Positions 47,525 to 56,560 of a stretch of 64,000 nucleotides of DNA are shown one piece after another (positions within the stretch are counted from its first letter, which is position 1; the number at the start of each line of letters is the position of its first letter). The position numbers were made by a program, and so were the translations under genes. The stretch lies in the NCBI GenBank assembly GCA_900074725.1, contig LT598459.1, forward strand, positions 568,467 through 632,466. Reading direction: 5' to 3'. The DNA is from Lachancea dasiensis (lineage: Eukaryota; Ascomycota; Saccharomycetes; Saccharomycetales; Saccharomycetaceae). The notes beneath the pieces were generated by a model. The model had not been told where the DNA came from, ran no database searches, and worked only from the letters and a program-made list of their open reading frames with translations.

Positions 47525-49612
47525 ATGGCCGAATTAGAGGATAAAAAGCGTGATAGATCGACGCCTACCGAAGAAGTGGCTTCAAGCGGCCCATCAGACA
47601 CTTCAGAAGGCCAACATAAAGACAAGAAAGCCAAGCTTGCACTTTCGGACTCTAATGGCGCTGAAAGCTCGACTTCCATCACTGAGAGTGATGTGGGGAT
47701 TACAAAGCATCTATCTCCAGGCTTACCGGGATTTTCTGGCCAGATCAAACAGAGGTACACCGATTTTATGGTCAACGAGATCGACAAGCAAGGCTCGGTG
47801 GTTCACTTGACTGATAGGGGATTCAAAATGCCTAAGCCACCCAAGAAGACCAGAGACGAAGAAGCGGAAGAGGAAAAACTAGAAATAGAGAAAAGGAGGT
47901 CTTTCAGAGTTGGAGACGAAGTCAGAGCGGAGCTAGTAGAAGTGTTGGGCGAATCCGACGTAGCAAAAATCGAAGACGTCTACAGAAATGTTACCAAAAT
48001 GGAGACTGAGAGGAGCTTTGGTGACAAAGTGCAACGCACTAAGCTCCATCAACTATTGCGCTCCGCCTTCAACAATCAATTGGAATCTGTTACCTCTCCA
48101 GACAATACATTTTTGATAGCCCTCGCCAACCGGAAGTCTCGCGTAAGCAAAAAGGACCTAGTCGAACGTACTAAAGATGCGAATGGCGTCGAGAACTGGG
48201 GGTACGGGCCATCTAAAAACTTTGTACATTTCACAACATACAAAGAAAACAAAGATACCATGGATGTTGCCAACTTGTTGGCCAAGTACTTAAGACTACC
48301 GACGCGTCTAATCAGATACGCAGGAACAAAAGACCGTAGAGCTATAACCTGCCAGCGCATGTCGATTTCAAAAATCGGTGTTGAAAGGCTGAATTCTCTT
48401 AACAAGGTTTTAAAAGGTGTTGTCCTAGGTGGTTTCAAATTTGAAGACGAGAGCCTGAGTTTGGGAGACTTGAAAGGAAATGAGTTCACGATTGCGATTA
48501 GGGACGTTAAACTCTCCTCAGATTGTACTGTACCATTAGAAAAGGTGCTAGAAGAGGGTTGCTCGTTTATCAAGGAACACGGATTCATCAACTACTTTGG
48601 GATGCAGCGTTTTGGTACCTTTAGTGTATCGACTCACGAAATTGGAAAATGGATTCTACTCGAAGATTGGAAAAAGGTGGTGGATTTGATCCTTGCCGAG
48701 CAAGAAAATGTTTTGCCGATTTCAAAAGAAGCAAGGAGGATATGGTCAGATCATCAGGACGCAGAAGCTGCCCTAAAGAAAATGCCACGCCAATGTGTGG
48801 CAGAAAATGCGATTTTGAATGCTCTAGCAGAACAATCCAGGATTAATTCCCCGTCTTTCGATTACTATCAAGCGGTTAACAAGATACCAAGAAATTTGAG
48901 AACAATGTACGGCCACGCGTATCAGAGTTACGTCTGGAATGCCATTGCAAGTAAGCGTATCGACCTATTCGGATTGAAAGTGGTGGCGGGGGATTTGGTC
49001 TTGGATGACAAAGGCAACACGAGCTCAGCATGTGAAAAGGAAGTCGCAAACCCGGATTTGGATGATGATGAAGCTGAATTTGCCGAAGATTTGCGTCAAG
49101 CGGATTTTGTCAGAGCCAGACCAGTAACCCAAGAGGAAGTGGACTCTGGAAAATTCTGCATGAAAGATATTGTTTTGCCTACACCCGGCTTCGATATCGT
49201 GTATCCATGTAACGAGACATTGCGCCAATTGTATGTTGAGGTTATGGCAAAGGACGGCCTGGATCCTTTCAACATGAAAAGAAAGAACAGAGATTTTTCG
49301 CTGGCCGGCTCCTACAGAAATGTTATACACACTCCGGAGAACCTGGAATTCAAAGTATTACATTATTCATCCCCTACCCAGCAATTAGTCAACACTGACT
49401 TGGAGATTTTGAACAACCAAAGAGGTAAGGAGAACGGTCAAAGATTCATGAAAGAGAAGCTCAACCGTTTTCCAGACGACAAAGGTGGAGATAACACAGC
49501 TGTTATTTTGACTTTCACGTTGGGTGTTTCCGCCTATGCCACTATGATGTTGCGAGAATTGATGAAAGTGGAAACTTCACGCCGTGGCGATATGTGCGAT
49601 GTCAAAGCTTGA
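47525..49612 (+). CDS. PUS7: PUS7, TruD-type pseudouridine synthase
   Basis: 695 residues (676 in S. cerevisiae). It makes pseudouridine at position 35 of U2 snRNA, position 50 of 5S rRNA, position 13 of several tRNAs and in mRNAs. An acidic low-complexity N-terminus of about 60 residues precedes the TruD core: FVHFTTYKENKDTMDVANLL, then the catalytic aspartate D270 in YAGTKDRRAITCQR, NYFGMQRFGTFSVSTHEIG, and C-terminal GSYRNVIHTP with NTAVILTFTLGVSAYATMMLRE. It corresponds to YOR243C. Confidence 0.97.
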   Translation: MAELEDKKRDRSTPTEEVASSGPSDTSEGQHKDKKAKLALSDSNGAESSTSITESDVGITKHLSPGLPGFSGQIKQRYTDFMVNEIDKQGSVVHLTDRGFKMPKPPKKTRDEEAEEEKLEIEKRRSFRVGDEVRAELVEVLGESDVAKIEDVYRNVTKMETERSFGDKVQRTKLHQLLRSAFNNQLESVTSPDNTFLIALANRKSRVSKKDLVERTKDANGVENWGYGPSKNFVHFTTYKENKDTMDVANLLAKYLRLPTRLIRYAGTKDRRAITCQRMSISKIGVERLNSLNKVLKGVVLGGFKFEDESLSLGDLKGNEFTIAIRDVKLSSDCTVPLEKVLEEGCSFIKEHGFINYFGMQRFGTFSVSTHEIGKWILLEDWKKVVDLILAEQENVLPISKEARRIWSDHQDAEAALKKMPRQCVAENAILNALAEQSRINSPSFDYYQAVNKIPRNLRTMYGHAYQSYVWNAIASKRIDLFGLKVVAGDLVLDDKGNTSSACEKEVANPDLDDDEAEFAEDLRQADFVRARPVTQEEVDSGKFCMKDIVLPTPGFDIVYPCNETLRQLYVEVMAKDGLDPFNMKRKNRDFSLAGSYRNVIHTPENLEFKVLHYSSPTQQLVNTDLEILNNQRGKENGQRFMKEKLNRFPDDKGGDNTAVILTFTLGVSAYATMMLRELMKVETSRRGDMCDVKA

Positions 49613-49833
49613 ACTAAATATTACAGAATCTGAATGCGAACCCGAACCTTCAGGGTTTAGGTCGATAATTTCTACTGTTGAACTCTCTAAATCACTTTGT
49701 CACCTAATGGCATTGCGTCCAAATTAGTTGCCTGCAATGACAGCATATAAAAGTACAAACACAGCAGAGAAACCTGCTTCTCCTGATGGAATGATTCAGG
49801 AACCAACATTTACTTAAAGATAAAGAATATAAC

Positions 49834-49840
49834 CGCAAAT
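49834..49840 (+). promoter_or_regulatory. Mid-sporulation element (CGCAAAT) upstream of SSP2
   Basis: CCGCAAAT fits the Ndt80 core CRCAAAW, 58 bp before the SSP2 ATG. SSP2 is expressed only in meiosis and sporulation in S. cerevisiae. The motif is short, so chance is possible. I saw no URS1 site nearby. Confidence 0.4.
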
Positions 49841-49897
49841 CTTCATAAGAAGACAATAATTTAAATCATCCGGCATACTTTTCCCAAATCCGATTGC

Positions 49898-51139
49898 ATG
49901 GTATCACAAGAATCTTTGTTGAATAATCGCACGATCAATGTACAAAAAACATGCGTCGAAGCAGAGGGTCTAAGGGTTAAAGCTGCAAAGATCGGACTTG
50001 TTTCTTCAGTACTTGGTTCAGAGCTCTCGGACGCAAATCACTCGGCATCAAAATGGAAACAGGAGGCTCAAAGTCTTTTTGGTCTCAAAAGGCTGGTACG
50101 TGCCTACTTCAAAAGTGGCAAACTTTATGCTAGAGGGGATCATTCTGTCTCGGATGATAACATAAAGCCTCGAAAACATTTTAAAAGCCCAGGAAAACAT
50201 CTGTCAGATGGAACGATGATCAAAGTTTGCAATCGCCTGCCACAAAAGAGACAAATCCACTCCATTTCTGTGGAATCCTTGCTGGAACATAGAAAGAATG
50301 TCGCGGGAGAGAGAATTTCAAGGATGTCCGCAATAAATGGTACAAGTGAGGGCCTATCAAGTTATCACGATCACAAAACTGCTAGAGGGGCCACCATTCA
50401 TGATTTTACGATGGTCCAAAAAAACACAGTTCCTACTGTGGTTCTACAGGGAGATAGACACGACCCCGGCAATAGGACCGATAGGATACTTCAGCTGCAA
50501 AATCTACCCAAGAACTGTGGTCTGCGAAGTTTAATATCGCAAATTCATGGGGGCCCTCTTGAAAAAATTCAATTTATCACCGAAGGCCAAGATCGTACTG
50601 CCACAAGGTTCATTCAGCTTCATTTCACATCCACCGGGTCTGCTCAAAGCTTCATGCGGTATGCACAAGCTAAAAATTTCCAAGTAAACGGATGCACCCT
50701 CGCCGTTGAATGGGCTCCAAAGGCCAACAACAAGCTTTTAAATGTGGACGTCACCGAGATAGGAGGAATTATCGATGAAAAGCTGATAAGCAACGGGTCA
50801 GAGGGGTCGAATGCACGGAGGTGTATTATCGTGAAGAAAACTGTTGACGCGAGCTCAGGTCGATCACGAAATATCCACTCGAGACGGCATGGCCCGTGTA
50901 AATTTGACGTTAAAGATCTTAGAGAGGACTTTGAAAAATTCGGAGACATTGTTGAAATCACGCCTATGATATCGCGCAAGCTTTGTGTTTCGATAAGTTA
51001 TTTTGATATTAAATCCGCAATTGACGTTCTGCAGAGCTATGAAAATCCCAATTCATACATGAATAAGAAATATAACCGCGAGTGGTCGATAAGTTATGGT
51101 CGTGACATCACAGAGACACCATGCTACATGAGAGTATGA
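49898..51139 (+). CDS. SSP2: SSP2, sporulation-specific spore-wall protein
   Basis: 413 residues (371 in S. cerevisiae). Ssp2 is needed for the outer spore wall and for activation of the meiotic kinase Smk1 at the prospore membrane. The N-terminal half is basic and poorly conserved. The C-terminal half has RRM-like segments: LQLQNLPKNCGLRSLISQIHG with IQFITEGQDRTATRFIQLHF, and a second from RCIIVKKTVD to LREDFEKFGDIVEITPM with the final tail RDITETPCYMRV. The call rests on these RRM-like parts and on its place between PUS7 and MET7 (S. cerevisiae YOR242C). Confidence 0.9.
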   Translation: MVSQESLLNNRTINVQKTCVEAEGLRVKAAKIGLVSSVLGSELSDANHSASKWKQEAQSLFGLKRLVRAYFKSGKLYARGDHSVSDDNIKPRKHFKSPGKHLSDGTMIKVCNRLPQKRQIHSISVESLLEHRKNVAGERISRMSAINGTSEGLSSYHDHKTARGATIHDFTMVQKNTVPTVVLQGDRHDPGNRTDRILQLQNLPKNCGLRSLISQIHGGPLEKIQFITEGQDRTATRFIQLHFTSTGSAQSFMRYAQAKNFQVNGCTLAVEWAPKANNKLLNVDVTEIGGIIDEKLISNGSEGSNARRCIIVKKTVDASSGRSRNIHSRRHGPCKFDVKDLREDFEKFGDIVEITPMISRKLCVSISYFDIKSAIDVLQSYENPNSYMNKKYNREWSISYGRDITETPCYMRV

Positions 51140-51242
51140 GTGTTCTTCACGGCCCTTCAACTTTTCAGTTGTATATAATTGTTTACCTTGGCCGAGATTA
51201 AGTTCTAAATAGTCATCGTGCGAATAAAAGATATGTCTATAA

Positions 51243-52721
51243 TCATTTCCCATCGAATACAACAAGAAGGCCACCGACAAGGTGGAGAGAACCAGTAACA
51301 AAAACCTCAACAGGCTCCTCATACGTCTTCACAAGATCACAGGCTGATTCGATATTGGCAGCAACGTCAACCTTACAACTTGGTTCTAATTTTAGCCATG
51401 TATCGCGAAGGGCATTTTGAACCTCGAGCTTATCCACTTGCTCTTTGGACGTATTCATAGAAACCAGATCCGCACTGTACGTACCAGATGCCCAAGTAAC
51501 GTTTGTGGTGAATATAACACGGTCGAATTTCACTTCGGGATTCAAACTGCTGTAAAGATCAGCTATCAAAGCATCAGCATCTCTGGTTTGCTGGTTAAAC
51601 AGAAGGATCTTTTTGCTTCCGGATTCGATTACTTGAGTCTTAAACCACGATGATGCCGCTTGTATACTGTCTTTGGTGTGCGCGCCATCGATTAACCATG
51701 TAATTTTTCCGTCCAGCACTGTTTGGCACCGCCCCTTCCACTCCGCATTCGTTAGGCCCTTTTTGAACTCTGCAGGTAAAACTAGGTCCTTATCCATCTT
51801 CAAGGGTTGAGGGATGATGTTGAGCTTGAAAAGATGCCGAGAGGCCAGAGCAACGGCCAACGAAGCATTCGTAACTTGAAATTCGCCAGCAAGACCTAGC
51901 TTCAAATGCTTCAAATCGTCGAAGACTGGAATTTCTACGAGTGTTGTTTCTCGCTCATTCGCTCTTTCCCGCAAAACTTTTAGCCCGGCCGATGGTTGCA
52001 AGTCGATAGTGAATGCAGGCGCATCTTTCTTGAAAATTCCACCTTTGTTCCAAGCAATTTCTTCAATTGTATCACCCAGCATGAAAGTATGATCGATTCC
52101 AAGCAGTGAAACGCCGCACGCAGTTGGGTTTTCAATAATATTGGTGCTGTCGTACTCGCCTCCAACGCCCACTTCGTAAATACAGGAGTCACAGCCTTCT
52201 TGGGTAAATACATGGAAAGAGAGTAGTGTCAGATACTTAAAATAGCCAGGCTTACTACCGGGCGTCATATGCGGGAATTTATCAGTTGCAGAGGATGTGG
52301 CATCCAGCTTTTCCCAGACGTCAAAGAAGTAGCGGGCAAACTTCTCCTCTCCAATGGGTTCCCCATTTATTCTGATTCTTTCACGGACAGATTTGAGATG
52401 TGGAGAGGTATAAAGTCCTATTTTGTGGATTTTGTCACTGTACTGTTGGAGCACAGATTGGGTAAAAGCAGCAGTGGAGCCTTTGCCCTTCGTACCGGTG
52501 ATGTGTACGATGTTCAGTTTATCAAAATCAGACGTACTGTACCCAATTCTGCGAGACCACTCTTGCATTTCCCAAATGTTCATCTGGTTCTTGCGCTCAC
52601 CAGACGCCCTGACGGCCATGATATTGGCGTAATTGGATTGTAAAGAGTTCAGAGCTGAAATCGCATCATTGTAGGTCCTTGAAACATTGGCAGACATTCT
52701 GAGTGGCCAATTGAGTCTCAT
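51243..52721 (-). CDS. MET7: MET7, folylpolyglutamate synthase
   Basis: 492 residues from the ATG at 52721. It adds glutamates to folate coenzymes, keeping them in cytosol and mitochondria; loss gives methionine need and loss of mitochondrial DNA. The ATP-binding loop GTKGKGST is at 76-83, followed by IGLYTSPHLKSVRERIRING and CIYEVGVGGEYDSTNI; the C-terminal domain has DGAHTKDS and the final TGSLHLVGGLLVV. A second in-frame ATG lies eight codons in (52697). The short basic stretch MRLNWPLR between the two suggests mitochondrial and cytosolic forms from alternative starts. S. cerevisiae Met7 has 548 residues, most of the difference being a longer N-terminus. Confidence 0.97.
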   Translation of the reverse strand: MRLNWPLRMSANVSRTYNDAISALNSLQSNYANIMAVRASGERKNQMNIWEMQEWSRRIGYSTSDFDKLNIVHITGTKGKGSTAAFTQSVLQQYSDKIHKIGLYTSPHLKSVRERIRINGEPIGEEKFARYFFDVWEKLDATSSATDKFPHMTPGSKPGYFKYLTLLSFHVFTQEGCDSCIYEVGVGGEYDSTNIIENPTACGVSLLGIDHTFMLGDTIEEIAWNKGGIFKKDAPAFTIDLQPSAGLKVLRERANERETTLVEIPVFDDLKHLKLGLAGEFQVTNASLAVALASRHLFKLNIIPQPLKMDKDLVLPAEFKKGLTNAEWKGRCQTVLDGKITWLIDGAHTKDSIQAASSWFKTQVIESGSKKILLFNQQTRDADALIADLYSSLNPEVKFDRVIFTTNVTWASGTYSADLVSMNTSKEQVDKLEVQNALRDTWLKLEPSCKVDVAANIESACDLVKTYEEPVEVFVTGSLHLVGGLLVVFDGK

Positions 52722-53883
52722 GCGAGTGTTAAACTCCAAATTACTGTTTTATAGATGCTCAAGGTGTCTAAATGGCCTGACTGACTATGAAGATGAGTTG
52801 TTTCCCAGTATCGAAATGGGTTAATTGGCATCGAGTAGTTGACTCCTCTCACACGTGAATATCACTGCTGTCAATCAATGTCACACTTTCTTTGAGACTT
52901 ACCGTGAGAGAGGCAACCAAGCCGGACACAACAACCTGCCAGGATATTCAATGTTGAAAGTCCGACTTCAACTTCTGGTCTCAAATGAATTCGTGTTCTA
53001 ACAAGTGAGTTGGCGAGAAGTGTTAGGTGAGAGGAAATCAGGAATGTGATGGCACGAGGTTAAATAAATGACAACAACGACAACTGAATGCCCTCTTCTT
53101 TGAGGCCTTGGCTAAAGGGTTCTTTAATACCTGATGCGATGCAGGATTGGTGCCTGGTTTTCGAGTAACCCTTAAGAAAAATCGAAAGAGTTTTGAAGAG
53201 CACAGAGTACATCAAACTATTGCTTAGAGGATACTTAGCATAGCCGAAGTCCCTAATGAGGGCATCATTATTCAACCATTTGTCCCCTCGGTGCGTTCTG
53301 CCATCGTTTTCGCTCGCGTCACACACGTTGAAAACGACATAGCATTTGAGCATTCAAGGATGGTTAATGAGTCGCAATTGTGTTCCCGCATCTTCCTAGT
53401 TTTCTCGCAGGCTATGTGTCAGCATGTATAGCACATCGCAGCTCTATGCTAAAGCTGATTACCACAATTTGAGAGTTATGCACCCACGAAAACGCAGGTT
53501 GTGTATTCCAGTTTGAATTTGCACTTTGAGAATTATAATTCTTGCAGATGTTCACGCAATGATAGAGCATTCGAACAGCATTCTCTCGCTCTTACATTAT
53601 TCCCACTCTATGCATGCCTCGTAAATCTTATCCGTGAAACACTGAGGAAGTTGAAATGTGGCCCGAGGTAGAAAATACATTTGTACTCATATAGCTTTTG
53701 AACCGGCACTCTTTGCTGGATTCGCAAGTTAATTTCCATCAACGCTTGTACTGATCCATACAAGCTGTACTGCATTGAGGGTTCAGCATTTGACTAGCTT
53801 CCAAACCAGTTCCAGTATAAAATACTCAACCTTGACTACACCAGGCACAGACGGGGCCCATCGATGTTAAATTCTAGGGAGTA
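52722..53883. other. MET7-YPL150W divergent interval
   Basis: 1.16 kb with no supportable gene. A 97-codon ATG-started ORF at 53060-53353 (minus) has no recognisable sequence and low credibility. A CACGTG box lies near MET7. Confidence 0.55.
52852..52857. promoter_or_regulatory. Cbf1-type E-box (CACGTG) upstream of MET7
   Basis: TCACACGTGA contains a perfect CACGTG about 131 bp before the MET7 ATG. Cbf1 binds this core in methionine-pathway promoters together with Met4. It could also serve as a general Cbf1 site. Confidence 0.45.
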
Positions 53884-56451
53884 ATGTTTCCGTCAAAATT
53901 AGAACAAAACCAGCTCAAGGCGAGCATTGCCTCTTCATACAACAAACTATATGGCCAGTTCTCAGCCAAAGAGTTGCAAGACGTTGGGAACTATAAGCTT
54001 CTGAAAGTGGTTGGAGAGGGAAGCTTTGGTAAAGTTTATTTGGCCAGTCATCGGCTGACGCACCAAAAAGTAGTGTTGAAAATGGGGTCCAAGCACGACC
54101 CAAATGTTGTTCGGGAAGTCTTTTATCACCGGCAGTTTGACTATGTCTATATTACGCGTCTCTACGAAGTCATAGTAACGGAGAACAACGTTTGGATGGC
54201 TCTGGAGTATTGTCCGGGAAGAGAACTTTACGAATATCTACTTTCCAAAAAACACATCTCAATTCCGGAGTGTGCACGACTCTTTTCTCAGATTGTTGGC
54301 GCGGTTTACTATGCTCACTCCATGAAATGTGTTCATCGAGATTTGAAACTAGAGAATATCTTGCTGGATAAGAAAGGACAAGCGAAATTGACCGACTTTG
54401 GCTTCACGCGAGAATGTGCTACGAGGGGGATACTGGAGACCGTGTGTGGAACTACGGTCTATATGGCGCCGGAATTAATAGAACGCAAGCCGTATGAGGG
54501 CTACAAGACTGATATGTGGTCCCTGGGAGTCATTTTGTACACAATGGTTCATGGTACCATGCCATTCGACGAAGACGATGAGATAAGAACAAAGCGAAGA
54601 ATTGTAGTAGAAGAACCAGCATTTGACAGCTCTTTGATCAACGCGGATGGTAAGGATCTGATCACCAACCTGTTAAACAAGGACCCGCAACAAAGGTTGT
54701 CCGCTAAGGAGGTCTTAATGCATCCATTTCTTCACCCATACGGCGCCTCCGTTTTGGAAAAGACCGAGAAAATCATAAAGCGCCAAAGTAATAGTCCCAA
54801 GAACTTCAACACAAAATTGGAACGCCGACTATTGAAGAAACTGAAACAAACCGGATTCGACACGCAAGGAATCAAGCATTCTGTGAACAAGCGAAAATGC
54901 GACAGTTTGTCCGGCATGTGGTATTTACTCTTGGAAAAAGAGAAGCGGTCTGATCAACATCGGCATCCCAAAAGGAGCCGCTCAGTTTTGTCTGTAAAAA
55001 AGGTTTTTGATGCTTCTACTATGAGCAGGAAATCTACTGAAGAATTAAAGAAACTTGATCCTTTAACAAAAGCTACATCACTAAAGAGGATAATGAGTAT
55101 GAAAAGTGACTCGGGGTCAGTACGACAGCCGCATAATATCTCTCAATCGATGTCTACCAAGGATAAAAACGAGTCGGAAGAACACGTATGCACGGGCAAT
55201 TGTCAACGAACACCGAAGAAGCCCAATTTTTTCAATAAGATGAGCAATTTCTTCAAAAACAAAAAACAGCCAGGTGCGGCCTTAGATAATACGTCCACGA
55301 GTCCAAAATCAGATGGCGTGGACAAAAGGAAGCACAATAATATATCCTATGAATCGCGAAAAAACAGTCCGCAAAGGTCACAAACCAATTCAGGTGGAAG
55401 TCCCCAACATAAAAACAGGAATGAGCCACAACCATTTCAGCATGCCGTGGACCGCGTTACTAATGGCTTACAGTTAAAAATCGAGGAGCCTATGCTCAAA
55501 AAGTTCAAATCTAATACTTCAAGTGAAATGTCTCGCCAAACGTCTCTGGGAAATTACGATAGTGAAGCGGATCCTCGTTCTCCGCCCGTAGCCCTAAGGC
55601 CTTTTGATGAAGGGAAGGGCGAGATTCAAAGGCAGCGGCCAAATTCAGTTTTATCACAGCATTCCGAAATGTCAAATGACACTTATAACTCAGAGTATTC
55701 GACCGATGGTAATTTATCCAATTCCAAAGCCAATAGTAGTATGAGTTCCAATGCCAATAAAAGTAGTGGTGTGATGCTGTCCCCAAATGTCGAAAGTGTG
55801 GACAGCTCTTCTTTTCAAACTCGTGCGACAAGAAGATCGATGAGTATTATATCCTCCGCGTCTAGCACCTCGGAGAGGAGTTCTAGAACAGATTCTTTTT
55901 ATGAGATTTCGACAACCTCATCGCCCAAATCCATGGATATGAGGACCATGAATGCCTTCAAGCATGCTGACACTGCCTCGCCAAGGATGAATGTCGGGAC
56001 ACATTGGCTGGCGAAAAGAGGAAGATCGCCCGTTGGGAGACGAGGACGACTTCCGAAAAGAAATCTCACGCGTAAGCTTCTCAACCACAGCTCTTCTGCC
56101 GCCCAATCTGTGATTCAAGAAGAAGGTTCATTTGAGGATGATGAAGAAAAGGCCGCCGCTTTAGCTGTACCTGATGCGGAGCCTACCTTGCCCAGTGCCG
56201 GAAAGGAGTCCGCTATAAACAGCGATCCGCCTCGACCAGTGAACTCAATGTCCAGTCCGGAGCTTCCTGCGGTTGACCGCCGCCCAATACTAATGAACAT
56301 GAGTCTATCTTTTAACACTGATAGTAATCCGTGGTCAAATGAATCTACGGAAAGTCGCTCGGCAGAAGCACCCGCGCCACCTACTGACAACCAGGATGAG
56401 CATTTGATGCTGGGGATTGCCGATGATGAAGACAACTCCCTGGAAACCTAA
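53884..56451 (+). CDS. YPL150W-type Ser/Thr protein kinase
   Basis: 855 residues (901 in S. cerevisiae YPL150W, a kinase of unknown role). The N-terminal kinase domain spans roughly residues 37-290: glycine loop VGEGSFGKVYLAS, ATP lysine in VVLKMGSK, catalytic loop HRDLKLEN, DFG in LTDFGFTRE, activation segment with CGTTVYMAPE, and MHPFLHPYG at its end. It is CAMK/Snf1-like. A long basic, Ser-rich, probably disordered tail follows, with many S/T-P and R-x-x-S sites. Its position between MET7 and the ATG5 pair agrees with YPL150W. It is convergent with the ecdysoneless-family gene. Confidence 0.94.
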   Translation: MFPSKLEQNQLKASIASSYNKLYGQFSAKELQDVGNYKLLKVVGEGSFGKVYLASHRLTHQKVVLKMGSKHDPNVVREVFYHRQFDYVYITRLYEVIVTENNVWMALEYCPGRELYEYLLSKKHISIPECARLFSQIVGAVYYAHSMKCVHRDLKLENILLDKKGQAKLTDFGFTRECATRGILETVCGTTVYMAPELIERKPYEGYKTDMWSLGVILYTMVHGTMPFDEDDEIRTKRRIVVEEPAFDSSLINADGKDLITNLLNKDPQQRLSAKEVLMHPFLHPYGASVLEKTEKIIKRQSNSPKNFNTKLERRLLKKLKQTGFDTQGIKHSVNKRKCDSLSGMWYLLLEKEKRSDQHRHPKRSRSVLSVKKVFDASTMSRKSTEELKKLDPLTKATSLKRIMSMKSDSGSVRQPHNISQSMSTKDKNESEEHVCTGNCQRTPKKPNFFNKMSNFFKNKKQPGAALDNTSTSPKSDGVDKRKHNNISYESRKNSPQRSQTNSGGSPQHKNRNEPQPFQHAVDRVTNGLQLKIEEPMLKKFKSNTSSEMSRQTSLGNYDSEADPRSPPVALRPFDEGKGEIQRQRPNSVLSQHSEMSNDTYNSEYSTDGNLSNSKANSSMSSNANKSSGVMLSPNVESVDSSSFQTRATRRSMSIISSASSTSERSSRTDSFYEISTTSSPKSMDMRTMNAFKHADTASPRMNVGTHWLAKRGRSPVGRRGRLPKRNLTRKLLNHSSSAAQSVIQEEGSFEDDEEKAAALAVPDAEPTLPSAGKESAINSDPPRPVNSMSSPELPAVDRRPILMNMSLSFNTDSNPWSNESTESRSAEAPAPPTDNQDEHLMLGIADDEDNSLET

Positions 56452-56560
56452 ACCAGCATCTATGGCTCGCGATCATTAAGTCATTAGTGTTTATAGAAAG
56501 ATGAGTTTCAAATATAAACATGATTATCTAATACATGGCAGGTAGGGCCCGCCGTCCTTC

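Noticed and set aside
53060-53353. 97-codon minus-strand ORF between MET7 and YPL150W
   Set aside because: It has an ATG but no recognisable motif or domain, and such length is expected by chance in 1.2 kb of intergenic DNA.
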